Both the position numbers and the translations under genes were made by a program. The notes beneath the pieces were generated by a model, which saw only the letters and a program-made list of their open reading frames with translations, did no database searches and was not told the DNA's origin. A stretch of 36,198 nt of DNA from an uncultured Acidobacteriota bacterium (GTDB lineage: Bacteria; Acidobacteriota; Terriglobia; Terriglobales; Acidobacteriaceae): positions 1-36,198 of the forward strand of contig CAILAZ010000103.1 of assembly GCA_903832295.1 (NCBI GenBank). Direction: 5' to 3'. Below, piece after piece: positions 7,961 to 15,887 of the stretch; positions within the stretch are counted from its first letter, which is position 1, and the number at the start of each line of letters is the position of its first letter.

Positions 7961-9562
7961 GTGGATAACAAAGGTAAACAGCTACTGAATGGCGACGAAG
8001 CAGTCGCCGCAGCCGCATTTGACGCCGGGATCACCTTGGGAACTGGCTATCCCGGTACACCATCGACTGAGATCCTCGAAGAATTCGAACGCCTGGGCGG
8101 ACATGCACAGTGGGCTCCGAATGAGAAGGTCGCACTGGAAGTCGGTATTGGTGTGGCCATTGCAGGCGGACGAACCGTCGTCACCATGAAGCACGTCGGT
8201 CTCAACGTTGCCGCAGATCCGCTTTTCACCGTGGCGTTGATGGATATACCGGGCGCGCTCGTAATCGTCTCGGCCGACGATCCTGGCATGTCTTCCAGCC
8301 AGAATGAGCAGGACAATCGCCGCTACGCCGTCGCTGCGGGAGTCGTCATGCTTGAGCCTTCCGATGCGCAGGAAGCCTATGAATTCACCCTGCGAGCCAT
8401 CGAGATTGCTGAATGCTGGCATCTGCCCGTCATGCTTCGCCTCACAACCAGGGTCTGTCACTCCAAGACATTGGTCATGCGCGAGGGTGTCAGCGTACCT
8501 CAGTCTCGCGTTCCTGAGTACGTTCGCAATGTATCCAGGCGCTCGATGATTCCCGCGAACGCACGCCCCGCCCACAAGAAGCTCCGCGAGTCGCTGGCGC
8601 AAATCGCGCAGTGGAACGAGCGTTCAGGGCCCACGGAGGTCATTGCTGGAAGCGGAACGTTGGGGATCATTACCTCCGGCATCTCCTACCAGCACGTCCG
8701 CGAAGCCGCTCCCGAGGCAAGCGTGCTCAAAATCGGAATGACCCACCCGCTTCCAATGGAAACCATCGAGAGGTTCGCGGCAACAGTAGATCGTTGCATC
8801 GCGATCGAAGAGGGCGACCCCTATCTTTACGAGGCAATTCGTACTGCCGGCATTGAGGTGGAAGACAAGCCTTCCATGTATCGCTTCGGCGAACTCAATA
8901 TCCAGCGCGTCCGGCGCATCATTGCGGGCGACTGCTCGACAGAGGCAAAGCCGGTACCCGGCAAACCTCCCGCGCTGTGTCCCGGATGCCCCCATCGGAC
9001 TGTTTTCACCTCGCTCAAGGCATTGAATTGCATTGTTTCCGGAGACATCGGTTGTTACGGTCTCGGTGTGCTTCCTCCGTTCGAAGCTATTGATATCTCC
9101 GTCTGCATGGGAGCATCCATTGGGGTTGGCTTGGGTCTCCGTCACGCCCTTGCCGAGCCCGAAGCCAAGAGGGTTATCAGCGTCATCGGCGATGGCACGT
9201 TCTTCCACAGTGGCCTTACGGGCATCGCGGAAATGGTCTATAACCCGCCGAAGACGGGCCACGTCGTCCTTCTTCTCGACAATGGCACAACCGCGATGAC
9301 TGGTATGCAGGAGCATCCCGGCACCGGCAGGACTTTGGACCATCATAAGACCGGCAAAATCCTTATAGAAGAAGTCATCAAGTCGATGGGGATCAAGAAC
9401 GTTCACATCGTCGATGCAACCCGCGATCCTGCCGCCTTCGAGGGACTGATCCAAAGCTCTCTCGATAAATCCGAGCTGTCGGTCATCATCAATCGCCGCC
9501 CGTGTCTGCTTGCGGTGAAATCCATCAAGGAATACGAGAAGTGCAATGAACAAAATAACTAA
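7961..9562 (+). CDS. iorA: Indolepyruvate ferredoxin oxidoreductase alpha subunit, lacking the ferredoxin domain
   Basis: Catalytic subunit that oxidatively decarboxylates aryl (or related) 2-oxoacids to acyl-CoA using thiamine diphosphate. I start at the GTG at 7961 (VDNKGKQLLNGDEAV), because GGAG ends six bases before it; a TTG at 7949 lacks such a site. It has 533 residues. Visible are the N-terminal pyrimidine-binding domain (GTGYPGTPSTEILEEF), the conserved CPGCPHRTVF, and the thiamine diphosphate site GDGTFFHSGLTGIAEM with LLLDNGTTAMTG. IorA proteins normally continue about 60 residues beyond the RRPC motif into a ferredoxin domain with two 4Fe-4S clusters. Here the protein stops about 20 residues after RRPC and has no such Cys motifs. 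The 3' end overlaps iorB by 17 nt. Confidence 0.9.
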   Translation: MDNKGKQLLNGDEAVAAAAFDAGITLGTGYPGTPSTEILEEFERLGGHAQWAPNEKVALEVGIGVAIAGGRTVVTMKHVGLNVAADPLFTVALMDIPGALVIVSADDPGMSSSQNEQDNRRYAVAAGVVMLEPSDAQEAYEFTLRAIEIAECWHLPVMLRLTTRVCHSKTLVMREGVSVPQSRVPEYVRNVSRRSMIPANARPAHKKLRESLAQIAQWNERSGPTEVIAGSGTLGIITSGISYQHVREAAPEASVLKIGMTHPLPMETIERFAATVDRCIAIEEGDPYLYEAIRTAGIEVEDKPSMYRFGELNIQRVRRIIAGDCSTEAKPVPGKPPALCPGCPHRTVFTSLKALNCIVSGDIGCYGLGVLPPFEAIDISVCMGASIGVGLGLRHALAEPEAKRVISVIGDGTFFHSGLTGIAEMVYNPPKTGHVVLLLDNGTTAMTGMQEHPGTGRTLDHHKTGKILIEEVIKSMGIKNVHIVDATRDPAAFEGLIQSSLDKSELSVIINRRPCLLAVKSIKEYEKCNEQNN

Positions 9563-10028
9563 CATTGTGGTCGCGGGATTAGGTGGACAGGGTGTGCTCA
9601 AGGCTTCCGACATCATTGCGGACGTTGCCTTCCTCGCTGGGTTCGACGTTAAGAAGAGCGAGACGCACGGCATGAGTCAGCGCGGCGGATCCGTGTCGAG
9701 CGACATTCGTTTTGGCGAGCATGTCTTCAGCCCCATGGTTCCCGATGGCGAAGCCGACTTCCTCGTCGTGCTCACTGCGGATCAGGTGGAAGTGAACGCT
9801 GCCGCACTGAGCAGTTGCGGAGTGCTAGTGGAGCCCTCCCAGGTAGATGAGACCAAGCTGGGCAACAAGAAGAGCATCAATGTTGCTCTGCTGGGAACAT
9901 TGAGCCGCCACCTCAAGTTCTCTGATGAGCAGTGGATCGAGGCGATTAAACGTAATCTGCCGGAAGCGCTTCACGCCACCAACATCGAAGCTTTCCATAC
10001 AGCAAAGAACGCGGGCGTGACGAGCTAA
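9546..10028 (+). CDS. iorB: Indolepyruvate ferredoxin oxidoreductase beta subunit
   Basis: Gamma-type (CoA-site) partner of IorA in the 2-oxoacid:ferredoxin oxidoreductase family. The ATG at 9546 lies inside the end of iorA (17-nt overlap), so coupled translation is likely. It has 160 residues, a little short for IorB (about 190). The family signature is clear: NIVVAGLGGQGVLKASDII at the N-terminus, then KKSETHGMSQRGGSV and FSPMVPDGEADFLVVL. The shortening is at the C-terminal end. It is the last gene of ptb-buk-iorA-iorB; a perfect 12-bp inverted repeat lies about 30 nt after its stop. Confidence 0.9.
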   Translation: MNKITNIVVAGLGGQGVLKASDIIADVAFLAGFDVKKSETHGMSQRGGSVSSDIRFGEHVFSPMVPDGEADFLVVLTADQVEVNAAALSSCGVLVEPSQVDETKLGNKKSINVALLGTLSRHLKFSDEQWIEAIKRNLPEALHATNIEAFHTAKNAGVTS

Positions 10029-10057
10029 GCAACTCCGCTTCGACAAACATCCGGCCT

Positions 10058-10101
10058 GGGATTCATGGGGCCCATCGATCGACAAGAGACCCATGAATCC
10101 C
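10058..10101 (+). repeat. Perfect 12-bp inverted repeat after iorB
   Basis: GGGATTCATGGG (10058-10069) is the exact reverse complement of CCCATGAATCCC (10090-10101), with a 20-nt loop containing ATCGATCG. No T-run follows, so it is not a textbook terminator; it may protect the 3' end of the ptb-buk-iorAB mRNA or be a dispersed palindromic unit. The rest of the 10029-10270 gap shows nothing I recognise. Confidence 0.6.
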
Positions 10102-10270
10102 GGTCACACCTCACTGCCGAGATGGTTCTCGCTAAATCGTGTCTCATCGGCTACCCAAGCACCAGAGACGCCATATCCAGGTCTATCTGTGCTGTTGAAA
10201 CGAATCGAGCCATCCCTTGTCCCGGATACGAGAGGGCATTGGTGACTCCAGACAAGGAAAAGAGGTTCCA

Positions 10271-10990
10271 ATGAAACGTGGCGACTTTATCTGGGGAGCA
10301 GCATTCGCGGCGGTGGTTTGCACGCTGGCTGTGCCGGCTACTCACAATGCGATCATCGGTGCCACGCGCGTGCATCCGTACGCCATGGGGTTTGCCAAGT
10401 TCACACTGCTCGCAACCCTTGGCGAGTTGCTCGGCCTGCGGCTGAGAGTCGGGGAGTGGAAGCGGCCGGTGGGTCTTTTCTGGCGTGCAATCGTCTGGGG
10501 TGTTTTGGGAGCCAGCCTCGTCCTCATCTTCCAGGTATTCAGTACCGGAGTCCGCTCCGCGTTAGCCGTTGGACTCCTGCCTGCAGGGAACGGAATGCCG
10601 CAGACCCTGTGGGTAGCCTTCTGGATCAGCACCGTAATGAACACGACTTTTGCTCCTACCATGATGGTCGGCCATCGCATGACGGATGCCTACATCGAAC
10701 TCACCGGCGGTAAAATCTTCTCTCGACGGGTGAGTTTCTCGCAAATCATCGGGCATATCGACTGGCAGTCATTTTTCGGATTTCCCGTCGCCAAAACTCT
10801 TCCGTTCTTCTGGATTCCGGCTCACACCATCACCTTCCTCCTGCCGCCGGAGTACCGCGTTTTAATGGCTGCATTCCTGTCGATCGCACTCGGGGCCATC
10901 CTGGCTTTTGCCGCGCGTACCAAACCGCCTGCTGAATCGGCGTCGTCTGCCGCCATCGCGGAACAGAGCTTGCAACCCGCTGGCCGCTAA
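10271..10990 (+). CDS. Unassigned polytopic membrane protein
   Basis: I start at the ATG at 10271 (MKRGDFIWGAAFAAVVC), six bases after AGAGG; the in-frame start at 10217 lacks a site. The product has 239 residues. By eye there are about five or six hydrophobic segments: near residues 6-25, 40-60 (PYAMGFAKFTLLATLGELL), 75-100, 115-140, 175-195 and 200-220 (VLMAAFLSIALGAILAF). The tail is short and Ala/Ser-rich. I recall related proteins of anaerobes annotated only as hypothetical or vaguely Mpv17-like, which is not a functional call. It sits between ptb-buk-iorAB and a porin gene and lacks the shared promoter element, so its link to the neighbouring catabolic genes rests on position only. It could be a channel or transporter. 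Confidence 0.75.
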   Translation: MKRGDFIWGAAFAAVVCTLAVPATHNAIIGATRVHPYAMGFAKFTLLATLGELLGLRLRVGEWKRPVGLFWRAIVWGVLGASLVLIFQVFSTGVRSALAVGLLPAGNGMPQTLWVAFWISTVMNTTFAPTMMVGHRMTDAYIELTGGKIFSRRVSFSQIIGHIDWQSFFGFPVAKTLPFFWIPAHTITFLLPPEYRVLMAAFLSIALGAILAFAARTKPPAESASSAAIAEQSLQPAGR

Positions 10991-11029
10991 AGAAAAGTAT
11001 TGAATCTTGTCTGCTGCGATTGAGGATTT

Positions 11030-12460
11030 ATGAATCGAATTTGTTGTACTGTCGCTTTTCTTCTGCTTGGCTGCACGTTTGCGTTTTCTGCTGAACTGGA
11101 CAATGCACCGAAAGCGCCCGTGCCTGATGCCCCCAAACTCGTTGCTTCCACCCCTGCCAAGGCCGTTGAGGCGCCCTCCATCACCTTCGGCTTTGACCAG
11201 CGCATCCGCAATGAGGACTGGAACAACGCCCTGGACATGAACAGCGTCACCGACGATGAGCGCCGCCAGATGCGCTACCGCACCCGCGCCTGGGTCAAGT
11301 ACAACAGTGAACCTGTTGATTTCGTTGTCGGCCTTGTGGATGAGTTCTACAAGAAGTATGCGCTGAAGCCTGCAGACGTCACCGCCGATCGCCTGAACAT
11401 GGACGAGGTGGTATTCGATAACCTTTACGTGAATTTCAAGAAACTTCCGGTTCACGGCCTCAGCCTCAGCTTCGGTCGCCAGGACCTGCAACGCGGCGAG
11501 GGCTTCATCCTCTTCGACGGCACTTCCGGCGATGGTTCCCGCACCGCCTATTTCAACTCCGTCGATCTCGCCTACCAGCACAAGAACTCGAAGTTCGAAC
11601 TCCTAGGTATTCTCGATCCTCGCCAGGATCGCTTCTTGGGCATCATCCACAACCAGCACAAGTACCTCACCGAGTGGGACGAACAAGCTATCGGTCTCTA
11701 CTACACTAATCGCGATCACAAGAGCAGCGATGTTGATGCCTACTACTTCTACAAAAAGGAAGTAAAGGATTTCCGCGCCCCTTCCAATCCGCAATTCCAG
11801 CCCAATCGCAACATCAGCACTTTGGGTGCTCGCACCGTGCAACGCTTTGCCAATGGATACTCGTTCACCGGCGAGTTTGCCGCCCAGTGGGGTGGCCAGC
11901 ATGCTAATGCCGCCACCGGTGCTCCTGCGGCAGACATTCGCGCCTGGGGCGGATATGCCTACGCGAAGAAATCCTTCTCCTCAGGATGGAAGCCCTATGT
12001 TTTAAGCGGCGTATGGGCTCTTTCTGGAGACGATCCGAACAAACCCAGAACCCTTAATGGCTTCGATCCCCTCTTCTCCCGGTGGCCAAAGTGGAGCGAA
12101 CTCTATCTCTACACGCTCGTGCCTGAGCGCGGAGTTGCCTACTGGACCAACAATAAGATGTTCCAGGTAGAGGCCGGTCTCAATCCCGTCGCTCCGCTCA
12201 ATATCCGGGCTACCTTCTACGAGGAAGTCGCTTTGCATCCTGATCTGAAGAACTTAAAGGTATTCGGCACGGGAACGCATCGCGGCGAGAGCTACCAACT
12301 CCGCGCCGACTATGCAATCAACGATAAGTGGAAATGCCACGTACTCTATGAGAATTTCGTCCCCGGTGATTTCTACAAGGCTCAGGCAGACAGTTTCTTC
12401 TTCCAGGCACAGGTTATGTATCGCTTCACGGCAAAGCTCGTGAGTTTCCAGAGTCGGTGA
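11030..12460 (+). CDS. Outer-membrane porin, alginate-export-like
   Basis: Predicted outer-membrane beta-barrel. The ATG at 11030 follows GAGG by four bases. The 476-residue product begins with a signal peptide (MNRICCTVAFLLLGCTFAFSA). A Pro/Ala/Lys-rich linker follows, then a barrel with alternating hydrophobic strands. Landmarks of the alginate_exp/AlgE-like family include MRYRTRAWVKY, LSLSFGRQDLQRGEGFILFDG, SRTAYFNSVDLAY and a closing strand QAQVMYRF. It lies 39 nt after the membrane protein gene and could be cotranscribed with it. Family members serve very different small molecules, so alginate should not be read as the substrate; uptake of an aromatic or a sugar conjugate is a guess from context. 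A weak AAAGTATT lies just upstream but does not fit the shared element well. Confidence 0.82.
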   Translation: MNRICCTVAFLLLGCTFAFSAELDNAPKAPVPDAPKLVASTPAKAVEAPSITFGFDQRIRNEDWNNALDMNSVTDDERRQMRYRTRAWVKYNSEPVDFVVGLVDEFYKKYALKPADVTADRLNMDEVVFDNLYVNFKKLPVHGLSLSFGRQDLQRGEGFILFDGTSGDGSRTAYFNSVDLAYQHKNSKFELLGILDPRQDRFLGIIHNQHKYLTEWDEQAIGLYYTNRDHKSSDVDAYYFYKKEVKDFRAPSNPQFQPNRNISTLGARTVQRFANGYSFTGEFAAQWGGQHANAATGAPAADIRAWGGYAYAKKSFSSGWKPYVLSGVWALSGDDPNKPRTLNGFDPLFSRWPKWSELYLYTLVPERGVAYWTNNKMFQVEAGLNPVAPLNIRATFYEEVALHPDLKNLKVFGTGTHRGESYQLRADYAINDKWKCHVLYENFVPGDFYKAQADSFFFQAQVMYRFTAKLVSFQSR

Positions 12461-12494
12461 TTCGTCCCAAGGTTGGGAAAAGACTGACGGGGCG

Positions 12495-12514
12495 AGCCCT
12501 CAATGCTGGGCTTT
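12495..12514 (+). terminator. Possible weak terminator after the porin gene
   Basis: AGCCC (12495-12499) pairs with GGGCT (12508-12512) around an 8-nt loop, followed only by TT. It lies 35 nt after the porin stop. It is short with a poor T-run, so this is tentative. The rest of 12461-12724 holds promoter copy 2 and nothing else I recognise. Confidence 0.3.
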
Positions 12515-12597
12515 AGTGATTGCTCTGCGCTGAACGCGCCGGGGAGGCAGTGGATTCGATTTCCCACGCGGGGAACCGTGATGCTCGCCGCAGCCAG

Positions 12598-12663
12598 ATA
12601 GCTCCGAGATAGGATAGTCCGTCAAACAAAGTATTTCCCTTGGAAGGCGCGGGTGGCTACCCT
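12598..12663 (+). promoter_or_regulatory. Shared promoter element, copy 2 (phloroglucinol-type operon)
   Basis: AAACAAAGTATTTCC at 12624-12638 is identical to copies 1 and 3. After exactly 15 nt comes TGGCTACCCT (12654-12663), which keeps the CTA of copies 1 and 3 at the same place. The upstream half-site ATAGC (12598-12602) is at the same distance as in copy 4. The first gene of the operon starts 86 nt after the 15-mer. Confidence 0.7.
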
Positions 12664-12724
12664 CGGTTTAGCGGATTATTTCTAGCTATCGGGCAAGAAC
12701 TCGCCCGCCCAGCAGGTGGATGTG

Positions 12725-13666
12725 ATGAAGAAGATTGAGCGCATAACGATTGTTGGCTCAGGCCTTATGGGCCACGGAATCGCCCAGGTCTTTCTCGGGT
12801 ACCCAAGCTTCCATGTGACCTTGTATGACACGGTCCAGGCCATGCTGGATGCGGCTCCCGGTAAGATCCGCGCTAATCTCCAGTCCATGGGCGTTCTCGG
12901 CAGCGACCTCAGTAATCTCCGCCTTACGACCTCGCTTTCCGACGCGGTCTCCAACGCCGACATCGTCATCGAAGCCATCCCGGAAAAGCTGGAGCTCAAG
13001 CAGAATCTCTTCGTAGAAATTGAAAAACTCGCCCGCCCTGACTGCATATTTGCCAGCAACACCTCCGTCATTCCCATCACCGCCATCGGAGAGAAACTCG
13101 CCGACAAGTCGCGCATGGTGGGCACCCACTGGTGGAATCCTCCCTTCATGATTCCGCTCGTCGAAGTCATCCAGACCGTTCACACCAATTCGGAAGTGAT
13201 TACCGCCTGCATGGAGTTGCTTTCCTCCGTTGGTAAGACCCCCGTGCACGTCAAGAAAGACGTTCCCGGCTTCGTTGCCAACCGACTCCAGCACGCGCTC
13301 TGGCGGGAGGCCATTGCCTTGGTCGAAGACGAAGTTTGCGATGCCGCCACCGTTGATCTCTGTATTCGCAACAGCTTCGGCCTTCGCCTCTCCGTCCTCG
13401 CCCCCCTGGAGAACGCCGACCTCGTCGGCCTCGAACTCACCGAAGACATTCATCGTGTTGTCCTACCCGCCCTCAGCACGGCCAAGGAACCAAGTCCGCT
13501 CCTCCGCCAACTCATGAATCAGGGCCGCAAAGGATGGTCAACCAACTCCGGCTTCTATGACTGGACCGAGGAGAGCAAGGCTGAGTTGCGCAAGAAGTTG
13601 ATCGAGCGCCTCACCCTTCTCGCCCCCAAGCCGGCAGAAAAGTCTAAGGAACTGGTGAACAAGTAA
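12725..13666 (+). CDS. 3-hydroxyacyl-CoA-dehydrogenase-type oxidoreductase, candidate 3-hydroxy-5-oxohexanoate dehydrogenase
   Basis: NAD-dependent 3-hydroxyacid or 3-hydroxyacyl-CoA dehydrogenase. I start at the ATG at 12725 because AGGTGG ends five bases before it; a GTG at 12716 is in frame. It has 313 residues. The Rossmann loop is GSGLMGHGIAQVF (residues 11-23). SNTS is at 111-114, and the catalytic pair is His135 and Glu147 in THWWNPPFMIPLVEV, with the 12-residue spacing of the family. NPPF..PLVE resembles family branches acting on free hydroxyacids (for example L-gulonate dehydrogenase) more than CoA thioesters. It heads an operon with an SDR, a cyclase-family hydrolase and a BKACE. 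In the published phloroglucinol pathway, oxidation of (S)-3-hydroxy-5-oxohexanoate to triacetate is the step this enzyme would fill. The substrate is inferred from context; an ordinary 3-hydroxybutyryl-CoA dehydrogenase remains possible. Confidence 0.85.
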   Translation: MKKIERITIVGSGLMGHGIAQVFLGYPSFHVTLYDTVQAMLDAAPGKIRANLQSMGVLGSDLSNLRLTTSLSDAVSNADIVIEAIPEKLELKQNLFVEIEKLARPDCIFASNTSVIPITAIGEKLADKSRMVGTHWWNPPFMIPLVEVIQTVHTNSEVITACMELLSSVGKTPVHVKKDVPGFVANRLQHALWREAIALVEDEVCDAATVDLCIRNSFGLRLSVLAPLENADLVGLELTEDIHRVVLPALSTAKEPSPLLRQLMNQGRKGWSTNSGFYDWTEESKAELRKKLIERLTLLAPKPAEKSKELVNK

Positions 13667-13718
13667 CAGTCAAGCGCCAAACGGTTTTAGCTGCAGATTC
13701 TATTCAGGAGCAGGAACG

Positions 13719-14063
13719 ATGAAGAAAGTTGAACTGAAAGACGTGAAGCCGTACGCGGCTCCGAAGCACTTCAACATGACCGCATTGAAACTCCATGGCA
13801 AGGATGAGACCGGTTCCACCAAGTTCTGGATGGGCCTGTCGCACTTCCTGCCCGCCGGCGGCGCCGAATACGATGCCTCCCCCACCGAGAAGGTCTATTT
13901 CGTCCTCGAAGGCGAAGTCACTGTCATCGATGCCAACAATCAGAAGACCGTTCTCAAGGCATGGGACTCCATCCACATCGGCGCCAATGAAGGCCGCTCC
14001 ATCATCAATGAAGCCAACAAGCCCGCGAGCATGCTCGTGGTCATCAACTATCCGGAAGCGTAG
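13719..14063 (+). CDS. Small cupin protein without the usual metal ligands
   Basis: Single-domain cupin of 114 residues, starting at the ATG at 13719 after AGGAGCAGG. The barrel is recognisable from FLPAGGAEYDASPTEKVYFV, LEGEVTVIDANNQ and WDSIHIGANEG. The classic first cupin motif (HxH, then Glu and Gly) is reduced: both His are replaced by other residues and only the Glu-x-Val-Tyr-Phe-Val-Leu-x-Gly part is kept. The second motif also lacks its usual His. A metal-dependent dioxygenase role is therefore unlikely, and a binding, isomerase or chaperone role is more plausible. It lies between the dehydrogenase and the SDR, only 12 nt before the SDR. Its role in ring reduction or cleavage is unknown. 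Confidence 0.8.
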   Translation: MKKVELKDVKPYAAPKHFNMTALKLHGKDETGSTKFWMGLSHFLPAGGAEYDASPTEKVYFVLEGEVTVIDANNQKTVLKAWDSIHIGANEGRSIINEANKPASMLVVINYPEA

Positions 14064-14075
14064 AGGAAAGGCATC

Positions 14076-14882
14076 ATGACGACAGCAACAGTGGATCAGA
14101 CAGTAAACCTCGATTACGTAAAGAAGATGTTTGACCTCTCCGGCAAGGTAGCCATCGTCACCGGCGGCGCAGGCGCATTGGGAGAAGCCGTTGCCCAGGG
14201 CCTCGCAGCGTATGGCGCAGACGTCGTTGTCACCGGTCGCACCATGAAGACCCTGGAGCAGGCCGTAAAGCTCGTGGAAGCCCTTGGCCGCAAGGCGCTC
14301 GCCGTTCCCTGCGATGTCGCCAAGGAAGAAGATGTCGTTAACATGGTCGCTCAGACCATCAAAACCTTCGGGCGCGTTGACATTCTCGTGACCGTCGCCG
14401 GTCTCGCCAAGCGTCATCCCGCCGAAGATTTCCCCATCGAAGACTTCGACCAGGTCATGGACGTCAACATCCGTGGCACCTTCCTCCCCTGCAAGCACGT
14501 TGGCAAAATCTTCAAGCAGCAGGGATACGGCAAGGTCATCACCATCTCCTCCGTCCGCGCCTTCGCCGGCCATCCAGGCGGATACGCCGCCTACGGCACC
14601 AGCAAGGGAGCTGTCAATCTCCTCACCAAGCAGTTGGCCACAGAGTGGGCAAAGTATCACATCAACGTCAACTCCATCGCCCCCTGCATCTGCTGGACGC
14701 CGCTGACCAAGGAAGTGCTCGAGAACAAGCCGCTCTATGACATCTTCATGTCGCGCATTCCTCTCGGTCGCGCCGCCGTTACCCAGGACTTCATCGGAGC
14801 CGCCGTCTATCTCGCGTCGCCGGCCTCTGATTTTGTAACCGGACAGATTCTCTACGTTGACGGTGGCACCACCGCCGGCTAG
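14076..14882 (+). CDS. SDR oxidoreductase, candidate phloroglucinol reductase
   Basis: Classical short-chain dehydrogenase/reductase of 268 residues; the ATG at 14076 follows AGGAAAGG. Visible are the cofactor loop TGGAGALG (29-36), the acidic CDV near 79-81 and Asn131. The catalytic Ser158/159 and the YGTSK motif (Tyr173, Lys177) are present, as is a C-terminal GQILYVDGG. The usual NNAG motif reads TVAG. The residue after the second beta strand is Thr-Gly-Arg (VVVTGRT), which favours NADPH. It sits 12 nt after the cupin gene and upstream of a cyclase-family hydrolase and a BKACE. This order of activities matches the phloroglucinol pathway, where an NADPH-dependent SDR reduces phloroglucinol to dihydrophloroglucinol. 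The SDR call is firm; the substrate is inferred from the operon. Confidence 0.93.
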   Translation: MTTATVDQTVNLDYVKKMFDLSGKVAIVTGGAGALGEAVAQGLAAYGADVVVTGRTMKTLEQAVKLVEALGRKALAVPCDVAKEEDVVNMVAQTIKTFGRVDILVTVAGLAKRHPAEDFPIEDFDQVMDVNIRGTFLPCKHVGKIFKQQGYGKVITISSVRAFAGHPGGYAAYGTSKGAVNLLTKQLATEWAKYHINVNSIAPCICWTPLTKEVLENKPLYDIFMSRIPLGRAAVTQDFIGAAVYLASPASDFVTGQILYVDGGTTAG

Positions 14883-14948
14883 ACATTTCGCCAACTCGTG
14901 TTTCCGTGTACGCGTAGCGGTCATAGCTGGATTTCTGGAGAAACTACG

Positions 14949-15881
14949 ATGAGTACGAAAAAGTTTGTGGACTTGAGCCATCCCTTCTACGGCGACATGC
15001 CCTTGTGGCCTTACTTCGCCAAGCCTGAAATCGCCCCCATGCACAGCATGGCCAAGGGCGGCGTCTTAACTCAGATGATCAAATGCACCATGCACACTGG
15101 CACCCATGCCGATGCACCGCGCCACGTCATGGAGCGCATGTTTAATGGGCAGCGCGCATTGTACTCACACGAGCTTCCGGTCGATGCCTACACCGGAGAA
15201 GCCGTCTGTCTCGACATTCGCACCAAGCGTTGGGAACTGATTACCCCAAAGGACCTCGAAGACGCCGTCGCCCGCGCCGGAATGAAACCCGAGGAACTCA
15301 AGGGAATGGTGCTTTGCCTTAACACCGGGATGCACCGCAAGTTTGACGACAGCAAGGAGTACTACCACTACTCTCTCGGATGCGGAGTTGAAGCCGGACG
15401 CTGGTTTGTGAAGCACCAGGTGAAGTGCGTGGCCATGGATCAGCAGGCGCTCGATCACCCGCTGCACACTTCCATCGGAAATAACGGCACCCGCATGAAG
15501 CTGGACGGCTACAGCGGCAAGTCAGTCTGCGACGAATATATCGAGCAGTTTGGCATCGAAGCTTATGCCGAGTTCGACAAAGAGGTTTACATCAAGGTTC
15601 ACGGCAAGGCGAAGTATGACGAAAAGTTCGGCGACCTCGAGGCCATCGGATGTTATGGCACGTGGGAACCCTGCCACAAGATCATGCTCGGCAACGGAAT
15701 CGTTGGCGTGGAAAACCTCGGTGGCGATCTCGATAAGGTATGCGGCAAGCGCTTCCGCTTCTTCGCTTTCCCCATCCGTTGGCACATGGGTGACGGCTCC
15801 ATGATTCGCGCCGTCGCAGAGATAGACGAAGACCAGATTGTCGCGGCTCCCGAGCGTCTCTATCCCTACGGAGCCATGTAA
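14949..15881 (+). CDS. Cyclase-family metal hydrolase, candidate dihydrophloroglucinol cyclohydrolase
   Basis: Member of the metal-dependent cyclase/kynurenine formamidase family. I start at the ATG at 14949 (MSTKKFVDLSHPFYGDMP), with GGAG upstream; the frame opens earlier at 14898 without support. It has 310 residues, longer than kynurenine formamidases (~210). The signature HxGTHxDxP is complete: His49, Gly51, Thr52, His53, Asp55 and Pro57 (MHTGTHADAPRH). Later DQQALDHPLHTSIGNNG probably supplies further active-site residues. In the described phloroglucinol cluster of Clostridium scatologenes, a cyclohydrolase hydrolytically opens dihydrophloroglucinol to 3-hydroxy-5-oxohexanoate. The neighbours (SDR, dehydrogenase, BKACE) fit that route step by step. 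Other ring or amide hydrolases of the family are the alternative. An 11-bp hairpin follows its stop. Confidence 0.9.
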   Translation: MSTKKFVDLSHPFYGDMPLWPYFAKPEIAPMHSMAKGGVLTQMIKCTMHTGTHADAPRHVMERMFNGQRALYSHELPVDAYTGEAVCLDIRTKRWELITPKDLEDAVARAGMKPEELKGMVLCLNTGMHRKFDDSKEYYHYSLGCGVEAGRWFVKHQVKCVAMDQQALDHPLHTSIGNNGTRMKLDGYSGKSVCDEYIEQFGIEAYAEFDKEVYIKVHGKAKYDEKFGDLEAIGCYGTWEPCHKIMLGNGIVGVENLGGDLDKVCGKRFRFFAFPIRWHMGDGSMIRAVAEIDEDQIVAAPERLYPYGAM

Positions 15882-15887
15882 AGTTTC

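Noticed and set aside
10991..11005. AAAGTATT just before the porin gene as a sixth copy of the regulon element
   Set aside because: Only about 10 of 15 positions match, there is no CTA-type sequence 15 nt on, and it lies too close to the start codon.
13704..15044. Long minus-strand frame opposite the cupin and SDR genes
   Set aside because: It is the antisense shadow of clearly coding genes; its translation shows no family features and it has no ribosome-binding site.
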